DNA of 64,000 bases, from assembly GCA_904063045.1 (NCBI GenBank), contig CAJFCJ010000023.1:496001-560000 (forward strand), in the 5' to 3' direction. The position numbers and the translations under genes are program-made. Shown here in pieces: positions 47,401 through 57,872 of the stretch (position 1 is the stretch's first letter; each line of letters opens with the position of its first letter). The DNA comes from Dimorphilus gyrociliatus. Taxonomy: Eukaryota; Annelida; Polychaeta; Dinophilidae. A model generated the notes under the pieces. The model did not search any database. It was not told the origin of the DNA and worked only from the letters and a program-made list of their open reading frames with translations.

Positions 47401-48911
47401 CTATCGCCCACCACCTCCTGCACTTAATGGACCACTGCTAAGAAACTGTCCTATGTTCCGTACTCCTATAGTCTTCTATAAAGAATCTTCTCTTTTATAA
47501 GTCAGAATCATAAGAGAGGAAATACTAAGTTAATCATTTTGAATATTCTCTTCGTATCGACACGAATATTTTTCTGTACTTGATCACTTCTTTTCCTTCG
47601 TTGCGATAACAATGACTCATGTTTACATCTATATTTAGAATGAATTGTCTATTAACGTAAGCAATGGTAAATAGAGAATATAGTTATATAGGAAAATTTG
47701 CTAGTGCTTGGAAATGCAATCGAAGCTCCCTCTGTAGGATAATATTTGTAATTAAAAAACCATAGAAAACACTACGGAAAGAGATGAGGTTAGTTTTAAA
47801 AAAACAGTACGACAGTAAACTCTCTTTAAAAATACCGAGAGAATAATTGTCTTTTACAAGTGTTCACTTATATAAACTGTCTATAGGCTTTATGCACTGT
47901 AGATACTGTGTATAAAACCGTAATGATTTCCAAACAATGAAAGAAATCCATACATATCCTCTATTGTTAGAAGGGTAAAGTGTAGACTTGAGCAATATTT
48001 TCATGAATAATATAGATTATTAGGGACTCTAGTTTTTATTATATTTTATTATCCATCGTTCCTCTAATAAGGAGAGAAGAGTGATTTATATTTAATAATT
48101 TACTAATTGCCCTCTCCAACACAAAATGTTAAGGAAAAGTTTTCTTCTTACAAGGTTACGTCTACAATTTTTACTCTCTTCGATAAGACCTTAAGCAGGA
48201 TAATTATTCAAATGTTGAAAAAAGTCTCATTATACTATTGAAATTTGTAGTCTTCAATACAAGAGACTCTATTTAATCAAGAGCACTTCTTTCTCCCCTT
48301 TATATTCGTTCCGCCGAGAAAGAAAAGGAGAAATACAGAAATATAAGACAAAAGAACACCGTTTCAAAGCCTATCTTGTATACACTTTAAAAGTCTTTTC
48401 ATTCATGTTTTCATCTCTCTTTTCTTTCCTTATACAGTATAATTTATTATTTACTTCCGACAAGTGATAAGCTTCTTCTCTTCTAATTAGCAGAAAATTT
48501 AGATAACTTCCTATTCAATTTCTAAAAGAGGAAATAGAACCAACGAACTAGTTTCTAAATATGTAAAAAGAATAATAACTTGGAGACATTTAATCATAAA
48601 TTATAAACTAAGAGTGCGTTAATATTAATGCAGTACATTTCAACGATAAAACCTATTGCTGTACGCTTACTTTCAGGTAATCCGCTAGATGGCAGATGTG
48701 ATTATAGATTGTTGTAACGAATAAGCAGAAAACTCGATATACTGTATTCAGTGATATATATATATACAAGTATATACATGTGATACCATTACGTTCACAA
48801 ACAAGAGCTGTGACTTGAAATCAATTCATTTTCTACTGTTTTTAATTCCCTTTCCATTTCTCTGTCTATTTGTTCGTCACCCTCTCTCTTCTTTCATCAC
48901 TTGCTTCCTTT

Positions 48912-48947
<36 letters not shown>

Positions 48948-49199
48948 TCCTTTATCCTTAAAAGAGTAAGAGAAAATGAAGATAAACTATTAATTAAAGT
49001 TATGAACGACTTAATTCATTTACAAATAATTAAAGAAGGTTTCTTTAGTGGAGAACAGTTGTAAAGTTTTTTTAAACAAGTAGGTCATTTGTATAAAAAT
49101 TGTATTTAATCCTACAAAGGAAGACTTACCGAAGCGGTTTGTAAAAAGAGCTAATCTCTTGTTAATGTTGAGGGGCAAAATTGGGATTCTTCCGGTCAT
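47401..49199 (-). CDS. Candidate small protein (44 residues), two exons
   Basis: Exon 1 is 49199-49130 (ATG, 23 codons plus 1 nt) ending at a strong donor GTAAGT. The last exon is 47465-47401, after acceptor CTATAG, ending in TAG. The phases match (TTC-G/GA). The product starts MTGRIPILPLNINKRLALF and ends GQFLSSGPLSAGGGGR. Both exons are clearly less AT-rich than their flanks, and a reverse-strand AATAAA lies at 47334-47329, about 70 nt past the stop. I do not recognise the protein. It is basic, with a mildly hydrophobic N-terminus and a glycine-rich end. Additional exons in the 1.66 kb intron are possible, and it could be the ends of a longer protein. The evidence is splice logic and composition only. 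Confidence 0.4.
48914..48943. repeat. (TC)n microsatellite
   Basis: About fourteen TC units inside the intron of the candidate small gene. Confidence 0.95.
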
Positions 49200-49592
49200 T
49201 GTCCTTAATTGAATATAATCTATTGATTAGGCATTTAGCTTAACTATTCTGAATATCTATATATATATTAGTATATGTATAATATTGACATATAGTATAA
49301 AAGAGATGTTCAATAAAAACTCTATGAAAATCCTCAGTCAACTTAATCTTCGAACAGATCAATTCTATTACGTTAGGATATGAAAATTGAAGGTAAAGGT
49401 CGAATGAAATATTTGGAATATTTATTTCTTTTTTTTGTGATTTAGGTTGTTTTTGGTTTTTTAACGTAAATTTATTTTCAACAAAATTAAACAAATAAAA
49501 TAAAACCATTTCGAAATGATGTTTTGTAGTCAAAATACAAAAATTACTGAATCATAAATTGATGGAAAAGATAAAAAGCGCTAAATTAAAAT

Positions 49593-49624
49593 TATCTTCT
49601 TCTTCTTCTTCTTCTTCTTCTTTT
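49593..49624. repeat. (CTT)n microsatellite, GAA repeat in the 3'UTR of the next gene
   Basis: About ten CTT units beginning 12 nt beyond the stop codon of the minus-strand gene at 49636, so its mRNA would carry a GAA tract in its 3'UTR. Confidence 0.9.
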
Positions 49625-49635
49625 GATTTGTTTAT

Positions 49636-50622
49636 TCAAACAAAAAATTGAATGCAACCACTTTCTTGGCAATCTTTAATTGGTCCACCGTAATCTACTT
49701 GATCGGGATCTGAAGTATGTTGGCCTTTGAAACAGTAGCCACCTAAATATGAATTTACACGTTCGTCGTATGCCTTCATCTTTTCTAGTTCAAAAGTTCT
49801 ATTGCACAGTTTGCATAGGAAAACAGCACCATTTTTTTTGTCGAATAGTTTCTCAACATGTGAATTCGGATGACGAAATTGACAATCCGAGTTGTAATCA
49901 TCGGGTCCGAATATTCGGTGACATCTGACGCAATGCATTCTTTGTAGAGGCTTATAAGTTTGCCTCGGAAATAAAGTTGATAAGGCAATTACTGATTTGG
50001 CATCACAATTACGAAGTCTTTGCAGTAGGGTATCTCTTATTTGATCGGGATGCATGTAATCGACTAACTCCAAAAGTCTTACTTTTTCATTGCTTAGATA
50101 TGAGTATTTTAGGGCCGTTTTACGATCCTGAGTGGACAATTTAGGCTTACATTCCGTTTCTTCAATATCTCTGTCGATAAGTGCCGTAGCAGACGGGAGG
50201 AAGCTTCCCGAGTCTATACTACTACTTCCAGACGATCCCAGATCGGAAGTTACGTTATTGGCTTTGCCTTTGACGGACTGTGTTTAAACTCGTTTTCGTT
50301 AATAAATCTTTATAAAATCCTATAATTAATACTACTATTTAACAGAATCTATAGACCTATATTCTATGCATTTATAGTAAATGTTTTTGGATATTTTCGT
50401 ATAGAATTTAAAGAGTACTTTGTCTATTTTATTCATTTTCTATTTCGATCACTTACGCTAAAGGATGTTAAGGAAGACTGATAGCAATTAAAAATTGGTC
50501 ATAGTAGTAACGTTCTTTCTGCTTTCTCTCAATTTATTTATCATTTGTCTTTTAATCAAATTTACTATTTAAACAATACAAATGTTTAAAATATTTACCT
50601 TAATTTTAGCGAATTTTAGCAT
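49636..50622 (-). CDS. Unrecognised Cys/His-rich putative zinc-binding protein (221 residues)
   Basis: Two coding exons: 50622-50599 (MLKFAKIK, donor GTAAAT) and 50277-49636 (acceptor AACACAG), joined in phase 0. The first 45 or so residues are polar and serine-rich (SDLGSSGSSSIDSG). A predicted helical region follows (KVRLLELVDYMHPDQIRDTL). It then has two Cys/His clusters: C-x2-C-x12-C-x3-H at residues 124-144 (HCVRCHRIF, DCQFRHP) and C-x2-C-x23-C-x4-H at 163-195 (FLCKLCNRTF, GYCFKGQH). Two more cysteines lie near the C-terminus. Each cluster could hold one zinc ion. No signal peptide or membrane segment is seen, so a cytosolic or nuclear protein is likely. I do not recognise the family. 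The splicing and codon pattern make the gene itself convincing. Confidence 0.75.
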
Positions 50623-51776
50623 TACGGACGTTATTCACCTTCTCTGCTTATTCTCCATCTGCTCCTAAATTAGATACTTAGGTATTTCAAGAGTCGAAAC
50701 TATTCTTCATATACGAGATCTGTTCTATTGAGATAAAAATCAACATATGCCTCCGACAATAGGCCCTTTTCAGGTTGCTCTCTCGCTGGCATGAGTAGGC
50801 GACAGTTTGAAGACTATTGTAATGTAATACTGTTAGGGTCACGTATTGTATGTTTGAGAATTTTATGAGTTTTTTTTAAAGGTGGACAATGATGAATTTT
50901 TACTTAAAAGATTCTCCAGGCTAGCTTATTGGATTTAGAAAAGGCTTAAAAATTTATTATTTTGTTTCTTTATCTTGTTAAAGAATAAATACACATACGC
51001 ACGTAGACATAGACATTTCTTTCAGACGAATAGGAACAACGAAGGCGAAACTATTGCCTCCTCATATATTATCTATATATTTATTTGTTTATTTATTTAT
51101 TCTCCTTTACTCTTTCTATTCTTTCAACTGAAAACTATCCTGTTGTTCATCACTCGTCGCCGTCGTCCTTCGACTAGACTTTTGTTCCCCCTTTCAAATA
51201 TCAGCTTCCTTATCTCCTCTCTCATCTCAACCCTCCACCTCTCTCTCTGCCATTCTAATAGATGACTTTTTATAACTAGATTCTAATCTATTAAAACAGC
51301 CTCTCTAACTATTTTAAGTACGGCCTTTTTTATACTTTATACGCGCCATCTGGTGGCGCATAGCTTATGTCTAAGTGTTCAAAAAAAGTCCCCTCTTCCT
51401 GTACTGTTCCTATACTTCAAAGATATGAGATGTTGTAGTCACGAGTCAATATAGTTCGTGTATGCATCACACAGCCACTTGGAATATCTATTGTAATAAA
51501 ATTTTATCAAAAAAAGATGTAACTAAAAGGAGAAAACAACAATAAAAAGAGTACAATCAATGGTAATGACTTAGCAGTATCGCGTTGCTATAATTACTGA
51601 ATATTTAGATTATGCCATAAATCGAACAATATTTTAACAACCCACTTTGACTATCTAATTATAAAATTTTTACAAAAAATATCTTTATTTATGTATTTAT
51701 AACCCGTCGTGATAACTAATAAAAGGGCTAAAAACGCTAAATCTATCATCATTGTATCAGTTGATCGTTAGAAACA
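50623..51776. promoter_or_regulatory. Divergent intergenic region with CTCF-like motif
   Basis: The Cys/His gene (minus) and the Ig-module gene (plus) are head-to-head with 1.15 kb between start codons. The region is AT-rich apart from a 17-bp element at 51343-51359, GCGCCATCTGGTGGCGC, which resembles the conserved bilaterian CTCF motif and is itself an inverted repeat. Open frames here are low-complexity. Confidence 0.4.
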
Positions 51777-53821
51777 ATGATACGTTTTTTGATTTTCGCC
51801 TACTTCCTACTTTTAGGCAAGTAAAATAACTTTTAACACGAAAAGAAATAGAGAAGGAGCGAAAGACATTTGTTTAATAATACTTTAATATATCTTTTAG
51901 TTAGTTGCCAAGATGGTCTTCCCAGGAATGCGGCTAAAAAATATGAGGAATCAATGGACATGCCGTGCAAAGCCGTTAGAGCAAATGCACAGTATGATCT
52001 CATATCTTGGACATACGTTGCTAGTCAAACCAAAGTTGGTTGGAGTATTGCCCAAAATATGACGATTGCTCCTAACGCCCAAGGAAAATTCGAATTAACA
52101 AGTGATCCCACTAAATATGATTTAAAGATCCTCAAAATTGATGATAACACTGCTGGAACTTATGAGTGCGCTGGTTCTCTGGGTGGCGTAGTTGTTGACG
52201 CCTTTCACGCTTTTGCTATGTATATAAGTAAGTACAATTGTAATGTTTCCAATTAAAAATCGCAATTTAAGGTGAATTTTCATTTTTCTTCTAATTCTGA
52301 TTCCAATTTTAATTCTTCAGAGGATTTAAAAATAGCTGCGGACAAGACATTGTCAGATTATTTGGGAACTGACAATCAAATAGCCTATTGCTATGTTGAC
52401 TACGGTGGACCATACCCTCCCACAGTTTCCGTAGAAACAAGCGGAACCGTTATCGGATCATATCATTACGAAAATATTCCTGATGATATGGCAATGCAAT
52501 CGTTCACTGCTGGAGCTTGCTCATTAATAAAGAAATCTGATACCTTCACCTGTAAAGCTGATTTCGGTGCCCCATCCATAGAATTAATACAAGACATTAC
52601 CTACGATGTTGTGGAACCAGATTTTAATGCTATTACAGTCGGAGGTACACCTCCAGATGCTGGAAACGGTAAGAAGAATTTTAGAAGCGACAAAAGAATT
52701 AATATTTATTCACCTTTAATTTTCAAACATTTTTTTAGTACCTAGTTGGCTCACGGACAGATGCAAAGCACTTGTCAAGCCACCAGATTATGATTTAGTT
52801 CCTAAAAATACTGCTTTGATGACTGGAGAGTCTACAACTCTTAAATGTAAAAGAGTCAATGAAAATGATCATGATGAAGGCTATTGGTCTTTTATAACTG
52901 CTACAGACGGATCTGGGGCAATTATCGCCACTAATTTTGTAATTCAACCAGGATTGGATCAAACATTTGAATTTGAAAGTGGAAATTTTAATTTGAAGTT
53001 GAAGACTATGTCCAAACCATTGACAGGTATATTAAAATTTTCATCTGCAATAGATGGCGTTCTTTGATGGTTTTCCTTTTCATTTTATTTTCTCTTTTTT
53101 CCCTCTCAAAAAAAAACTATTTTAAATAGGACTATATCAATGTGCCGGTCTTAAAAATGATCAAGTCCTTGCCGACCATGCTTCCTTAGTTATGATATTA
53201 GGTAAGTGTATAAACAAATGTAGAAAACATCGTATATACAGTACAACTTTAGTATAAAAAATTGGTCAATAGCTTAATTATTTGTTTATTTCATTTAGGC
53301 AATCCTTCGTGTACTCAGAAAAGCCATACAAACTTACCATCTAATCAAAAGATTGGCTATTGTTTTGGAGATTATTATGGAGTATACAATCCAACTGTTA
53401 ACTTTACTAGAGGAAGCAACGCACTTATTTCCGCTACATTTAAAAGAGAAGCTGCCGGGTTAAGTCCCGATCTTTCGGTTGTTGGCGGTTGTTCATTAAT
53501 ATTGGATAATCAAAATTTCAAATGCGAAATGAAATATGGACCTCCTCCAGCTAAACAACTTGAAGATATTAATTTGGATAGAAGTGCACCCTCGAAGGTT
53601 ACATCCTGCGAGTCAGGATCGTCAACTCCTACAGGTAAGAGTTAACATTGAATTAACCAGCATATAAGGTAAATATTTTTATTTGTCTAGTACCAAGTTG
53701 GTTAGAAGAAGAGTGTATAAAGCTATTGAGATTGGATGTAACTACACCGGCTTCTGGACAAAATATAGTAGTTTATATTCCACTCTTAGTTGTTAGTGTA
53801 TTTCTTCGAGTTCTCTTTTAA
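51777..53821 (+). CDS. Secreted or GPI-anchored protein with a duplicated Ig-like plus cysteine module
   Basis: Seven exons: 51777-51816, 51901-52227, 52321-52668, 52739-53026, 53130-53201, 53299-53634, 53691-53821; 1542 nt, 513 residues. Every intron is phase 1. Exon 1 gives a signal peptide (MIRFLIFAYFLLL) and needs a GC donor (TTAG/GCAAGT). Unit 1 is an Ig-like domain (MPCKAV, ISWTYV, GTYECAG) plus a second domain (AYCYVDYGGPYPPTVSV, AGACSLI, FTCKADFG). Unit 2 repeats both (TLKCKR, GYWSF, LYQCAG; GYCFGDYYGVYNPTVNF, GGCSLI, FKCEMKYG). Each unit is followed by VPSWL. The C-terminus ends in a hydrophobic run (IVVYIPLLVVSVFLRVLF) directly before the stop, typical of a GPI signal. A short-tailed membrane anchor is the alternative. 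Surface receptor or adhesion/immune recognition roles are plausible; I know no named orthologue. Confidence 0.85.
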
Positions 53822-53870
53822 TTCATTTGTGGAAATTTGGATATTAGTAAACATAGTTAAAAAAAACATA

Positions 53871-53876
53871 AATAAA
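53871..53876 (+). terminator. Polyadenylation signal AATAAA of the Ig-module gene
   Basis: First of several overlapping AATAAA motifs (an AATA tandem) starting 50 nt after the stop codon. Confidence 0.5.
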
Positions 53877-56257
53877 TAAATAAATGAGTAAACAAATGAA
53901 TTTATTTATATATTTACGAAAAAATATCCGTCAAATTTCAATGTAAAAGGAAGGAAAAAAAAGATAAAACATTTGGAAACTGATGATAGAAACTGATGAG
54001 ACGAACAATCTATGACTCGTATGACGTGTTCATTTTTTTTTGTCTTTTTTTCCGTCCGCCATTTAATTGGTTATAACCAATAAAAAAGTGTTTTATTGAA
54101 GAAGAGTTTTTAATTTGTCGAATAAATTCTGAGATTACTGTTTTGCTTTTCTTAACTTAAAAAAAGTTAATTGAAAATATCTTTCATTTCATGTCGCCAT
54201 AATAAATTTACTGGAGTATCTTTAATGACATAAAATTGCGTAAGAGTATTTTTTCTCATTATCGTCGCTGGATAAATGTTAAGAATAGCACGAAATTGAA
54301 ACTTTCTAGTATTACTTCATCATTATCTGTGAGAAGAAAGACGTTTGAAGGAATAGATAAAAGTATCTACATCTTTGTAAAATTCATTTATAAAGTGACA
54401 AAAGTTTAATTAATTGATATTCGTTACATCGCTCCCTGACAACAAGAACGGCATAAAAGACTCATAAACGAGACCGGATGAAACCCATTTATAAAACTTC
54501 TTTTTATTTCGTTTTCCATATAATATAAATAAAATATTCTCTTTTTTTTCCCCTGCTGTTTACACGATGAAACTGCGAACAGTCGTTGTTTTTAAATAAG
54601 ACAGAATATTTCCCTTCATAACAAAAACTGAAAAGCTGAAAAGTAGGGTCAGAGTTCAATATTCGTTTTATACGAATTAAAGTAAAGTGCGCAAAGTCCT
54701 CAAATTGAGACGCATTTCATTGCTTCTATTCATTTTTTGTATTTTCTTCAAAGATAGATATACTGTAGATATTAGACAAAAGAGTCCAGTGATAAGCGTT
54801 AGTTCCCTACTTTGTTCTTCTCCATTATTCCCTCTTGTCAGTAGCATGTCAAAAAGTTCTTAGAATATAAAATGGAGACAGAATAATCTGATAATTTTAA
54901 GTAATTTATGATAATAAATAGCTTTAATGAGGGGCTATAACTCTTTTTCATCTCATTTGATAAAATGATAAAAGAATTATTAGAAAGAAACATATAGCAA
55001 GAGCTATGTTAACAGACGAAAAGCGATATATTCGCGTATTAATAGAAAGAAAGAGACAGAATGACAAAGAGAAATTAAAGAGAATATGTTATTCAGCTTT
55101 CTCTAGAAAATCCTACGTAAAAGTTGCTCTTTTCATTTCTTATCAGTTTTTTATTTTTATTTTAAATGTCAAGTTTATTTTTTTATTAATGGAGAATGTC
55201 TCTATTTTCCATAAAACTCGTTGATAAAGTTTTAAACAAGAAACAAATCTGAGTCATATTTTAACATTTATGTATTCAATACGTTTTAATTATAAATATC
55301 GTTGTTTAGAATTATAGTTCACATTTTCAATTAAATACTTTAATCCCTCTTTTTTTCTCATTAACTCATAAATATTTGATAGAATTTTAATCCACTTTGG
55401 CTTAAGATTTTAAATCTTTGGCTGAATCAATTAGAAATAAGCTAATTCTCTCGCCTACTAATATTTCTATATATATATATCTACGTACAGCATACAGTAT
55501 ATACTTATATAAACATAAATATTGCTTATCTCTCTAGGATACAAGAATAAAAGAAATAAAACTTTGTAAGAACTTTTTTCTTATGAAATCAACGGCTTTT
55601 CCTTAAGATAAAAAATTCAACTTTTACAGCCTAAAGTCGTTTCTAATTGACATTTTTGTGTTACTCAACGACTTTACACCCGATAAGATATCTATTTATT
55701 CAATTGTCAATTTTTACACTCTTCTTATTGGTCTTGTTATCCACGAAACCAGACGTTACTTTATTGCAACGTCAACAATGCAACTATAAGCAAAACTAAT
55801 TATGAGACATTTCCAAGCAGTATTGACCTTTTTTTCTGTTTATTAATATAAAATTTAATGAGAATTACTAGTGACTAATGAATAGTCCATTTGAAAAGAG
55901 ATTATTTTTTTTTATATATATAAAGGACTAAGAGCAATTTTCGTGTATTAAGAGTGGAACAGCGAAGGAGGGGAGTTGACGATAGACAACAATAGTGCCT
56001 TATATAAAGCTTACACAATTCATTCATGCAATAAATATACTTACTAACCCTTTAGTTAGTAGAATTAGTATAAAATGTTGTACTCACTTCTATAGGTATT
56101 ATATATATATATATTATATACACTATATATTGTATATACACAAATTTCTTTCGCCAGATTTATCCGATTTATTATATTGAATAAAGAAATGTCAAGCATG
56201 GCAAGTCAATTCCAGTTAATTAAGAGCTTTTCAAGTTAAAGTCAATTTTCCCACCCT

Positions 56258-56293
<36 letters not shown>

Positions 56294-57872
56294 GCAATTA
56301 GTAATTGCTGTTAAGAGTGTAAAGTACGGTTCTTGATAATCATTTGAAATCCTGAAAAAATCTTCAAGTATTTTTTACTGCTTGAATTAATTTTTTATAT
56401 ACAAATGAAAATAGAGAAATATAGACATAAAAAATATCTTCTTTACATTCTTACAACATCAGTTTATCTGCTACAAACTTGCCTTTTTTCTTATATTCGT
56501 CCAACAAATAGGATAAAACTTATTAAATACTATTTATATGTTATACGTAATTAAATGAATTTGTATACAAGGCTAATACGTCACGGCTTAAAAAACATAT
56601 TTCTCTTTTCCTTGAAATTTAATACAAACATTTTCCAACACGTTTCTTTGTAAAATACTGAAATATATACTTCATAAAGAATAGTTTACTTATAACAAAG
56701 TACAGTGTATATATAAAAACAAATATATATATATATATATATATACAGTATATATATACAGTATATATAGTATCAAGTACTGACTAATACTTTACATACT
56801 TTGTGCACGACACTCAATATCAACTTTTTTCTTCACGATATTTCAGACAAAAAAACTATCCTCCTTTTCTAAATAGTAGAAAAAACAAATGTAGGTGATT
56901 AATAGCAAAAAACAACTTTTGAAATGCAGCGAAACCTAAACAGGCTTTTGTTTGTATGAAATGTCAAGGTTAGATCGAGAAATTTGTAAATAAATGTGAT
57001 TGGAAATGTTTGAATGAAAACAGGATGCGTAAGTTTTGGAGAAATGATCGATCGTTTTAAAATTAGAGAATTTATTGATATTTATTTCAAAGGTAATAGT
57101 CGATTCCATTTCAATTGAGAATCGGACTCGTTACTGAAAGTTTTCACTAGCAACACGAAAACAAGGATAATTTTTTCGTTTTCTCACTTTTCTTAAAATA
57201 TAAACTAGAGGAAGAACACCTAAACATCATCGATAAATATAACAGAAGATCGGATCAAACAAATAAAAGTATTGTTTACTCGAATCTTTTTCCTGTCCAT
57301 CTCTTATCTATTTCATTCGTGGCTGTTAATTTATTCAAAACTCCACAAAAGGGAAACCTTCCGAGAAAGAATAGAAGGAAAGAAAAGAAGATTAGGATAA
57401 AGGCAAGAAAATAAGACAGCAAAAAAAGAGAGAGAAAGAAAAATAGCATCGTTTTACTTACAAAAGCAAAAGTTTACCTGCATAAATTTACAGGAGAGAA
57501 GTTGATTATAATTTCGATCATATTGAATACATTTTAATATTTGCTTAACATGTTACTGATTTAATCAGTTAAGTTAGAGAAGTTAAAGTACAGGGTGTTA
57601 TTCAATTTTCTATAAGACACTAGAAAGATCAAAAGAAAGATAATTGTTCTAGGATTAATAAATTTTTATTAAAAAGTGGATTATCATTAATACTGGTAAT
57701 ATTTTCAAATATATCGTAAGAAGAAAATATTGCTTAAGATTTTTCTTTTAATTAAGTTTAGTCGTCTCCTTGGCATTGGCCAGAAAATATTGGTTTTTTA
57801 AAGGCTAAAAATCCCTTTATTCGAGCATTGTGTGTCGAAAAAAATTCAACACAGCCGTCGAAACATTATCTA
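53877..57872. other. Intergenic 4 kb
   Basis: AT-rich spacer with a (TC)n tract at 56262-56289 and TA-rich patches near 55468-55505 and 56096-56140. A TATACAGTATA-type cluster lies at 56722-56770. A small basic open frame at 55006-55224 has no recognisable features. The cadherin promoter must lie at the right end, but no core motif stands out. Confidence 0.55.
56262..56289. repeat. (TC)n microsatellite
   Basis: About fourteen TC units. Confidence 0.95.

Noticed and set aside
48121-48190. Possible middle exon of the candidate microprotein
   Set aside because: A donor-like GTAAGA and an open stretch exist, but the phases do not fit the flanking exons.
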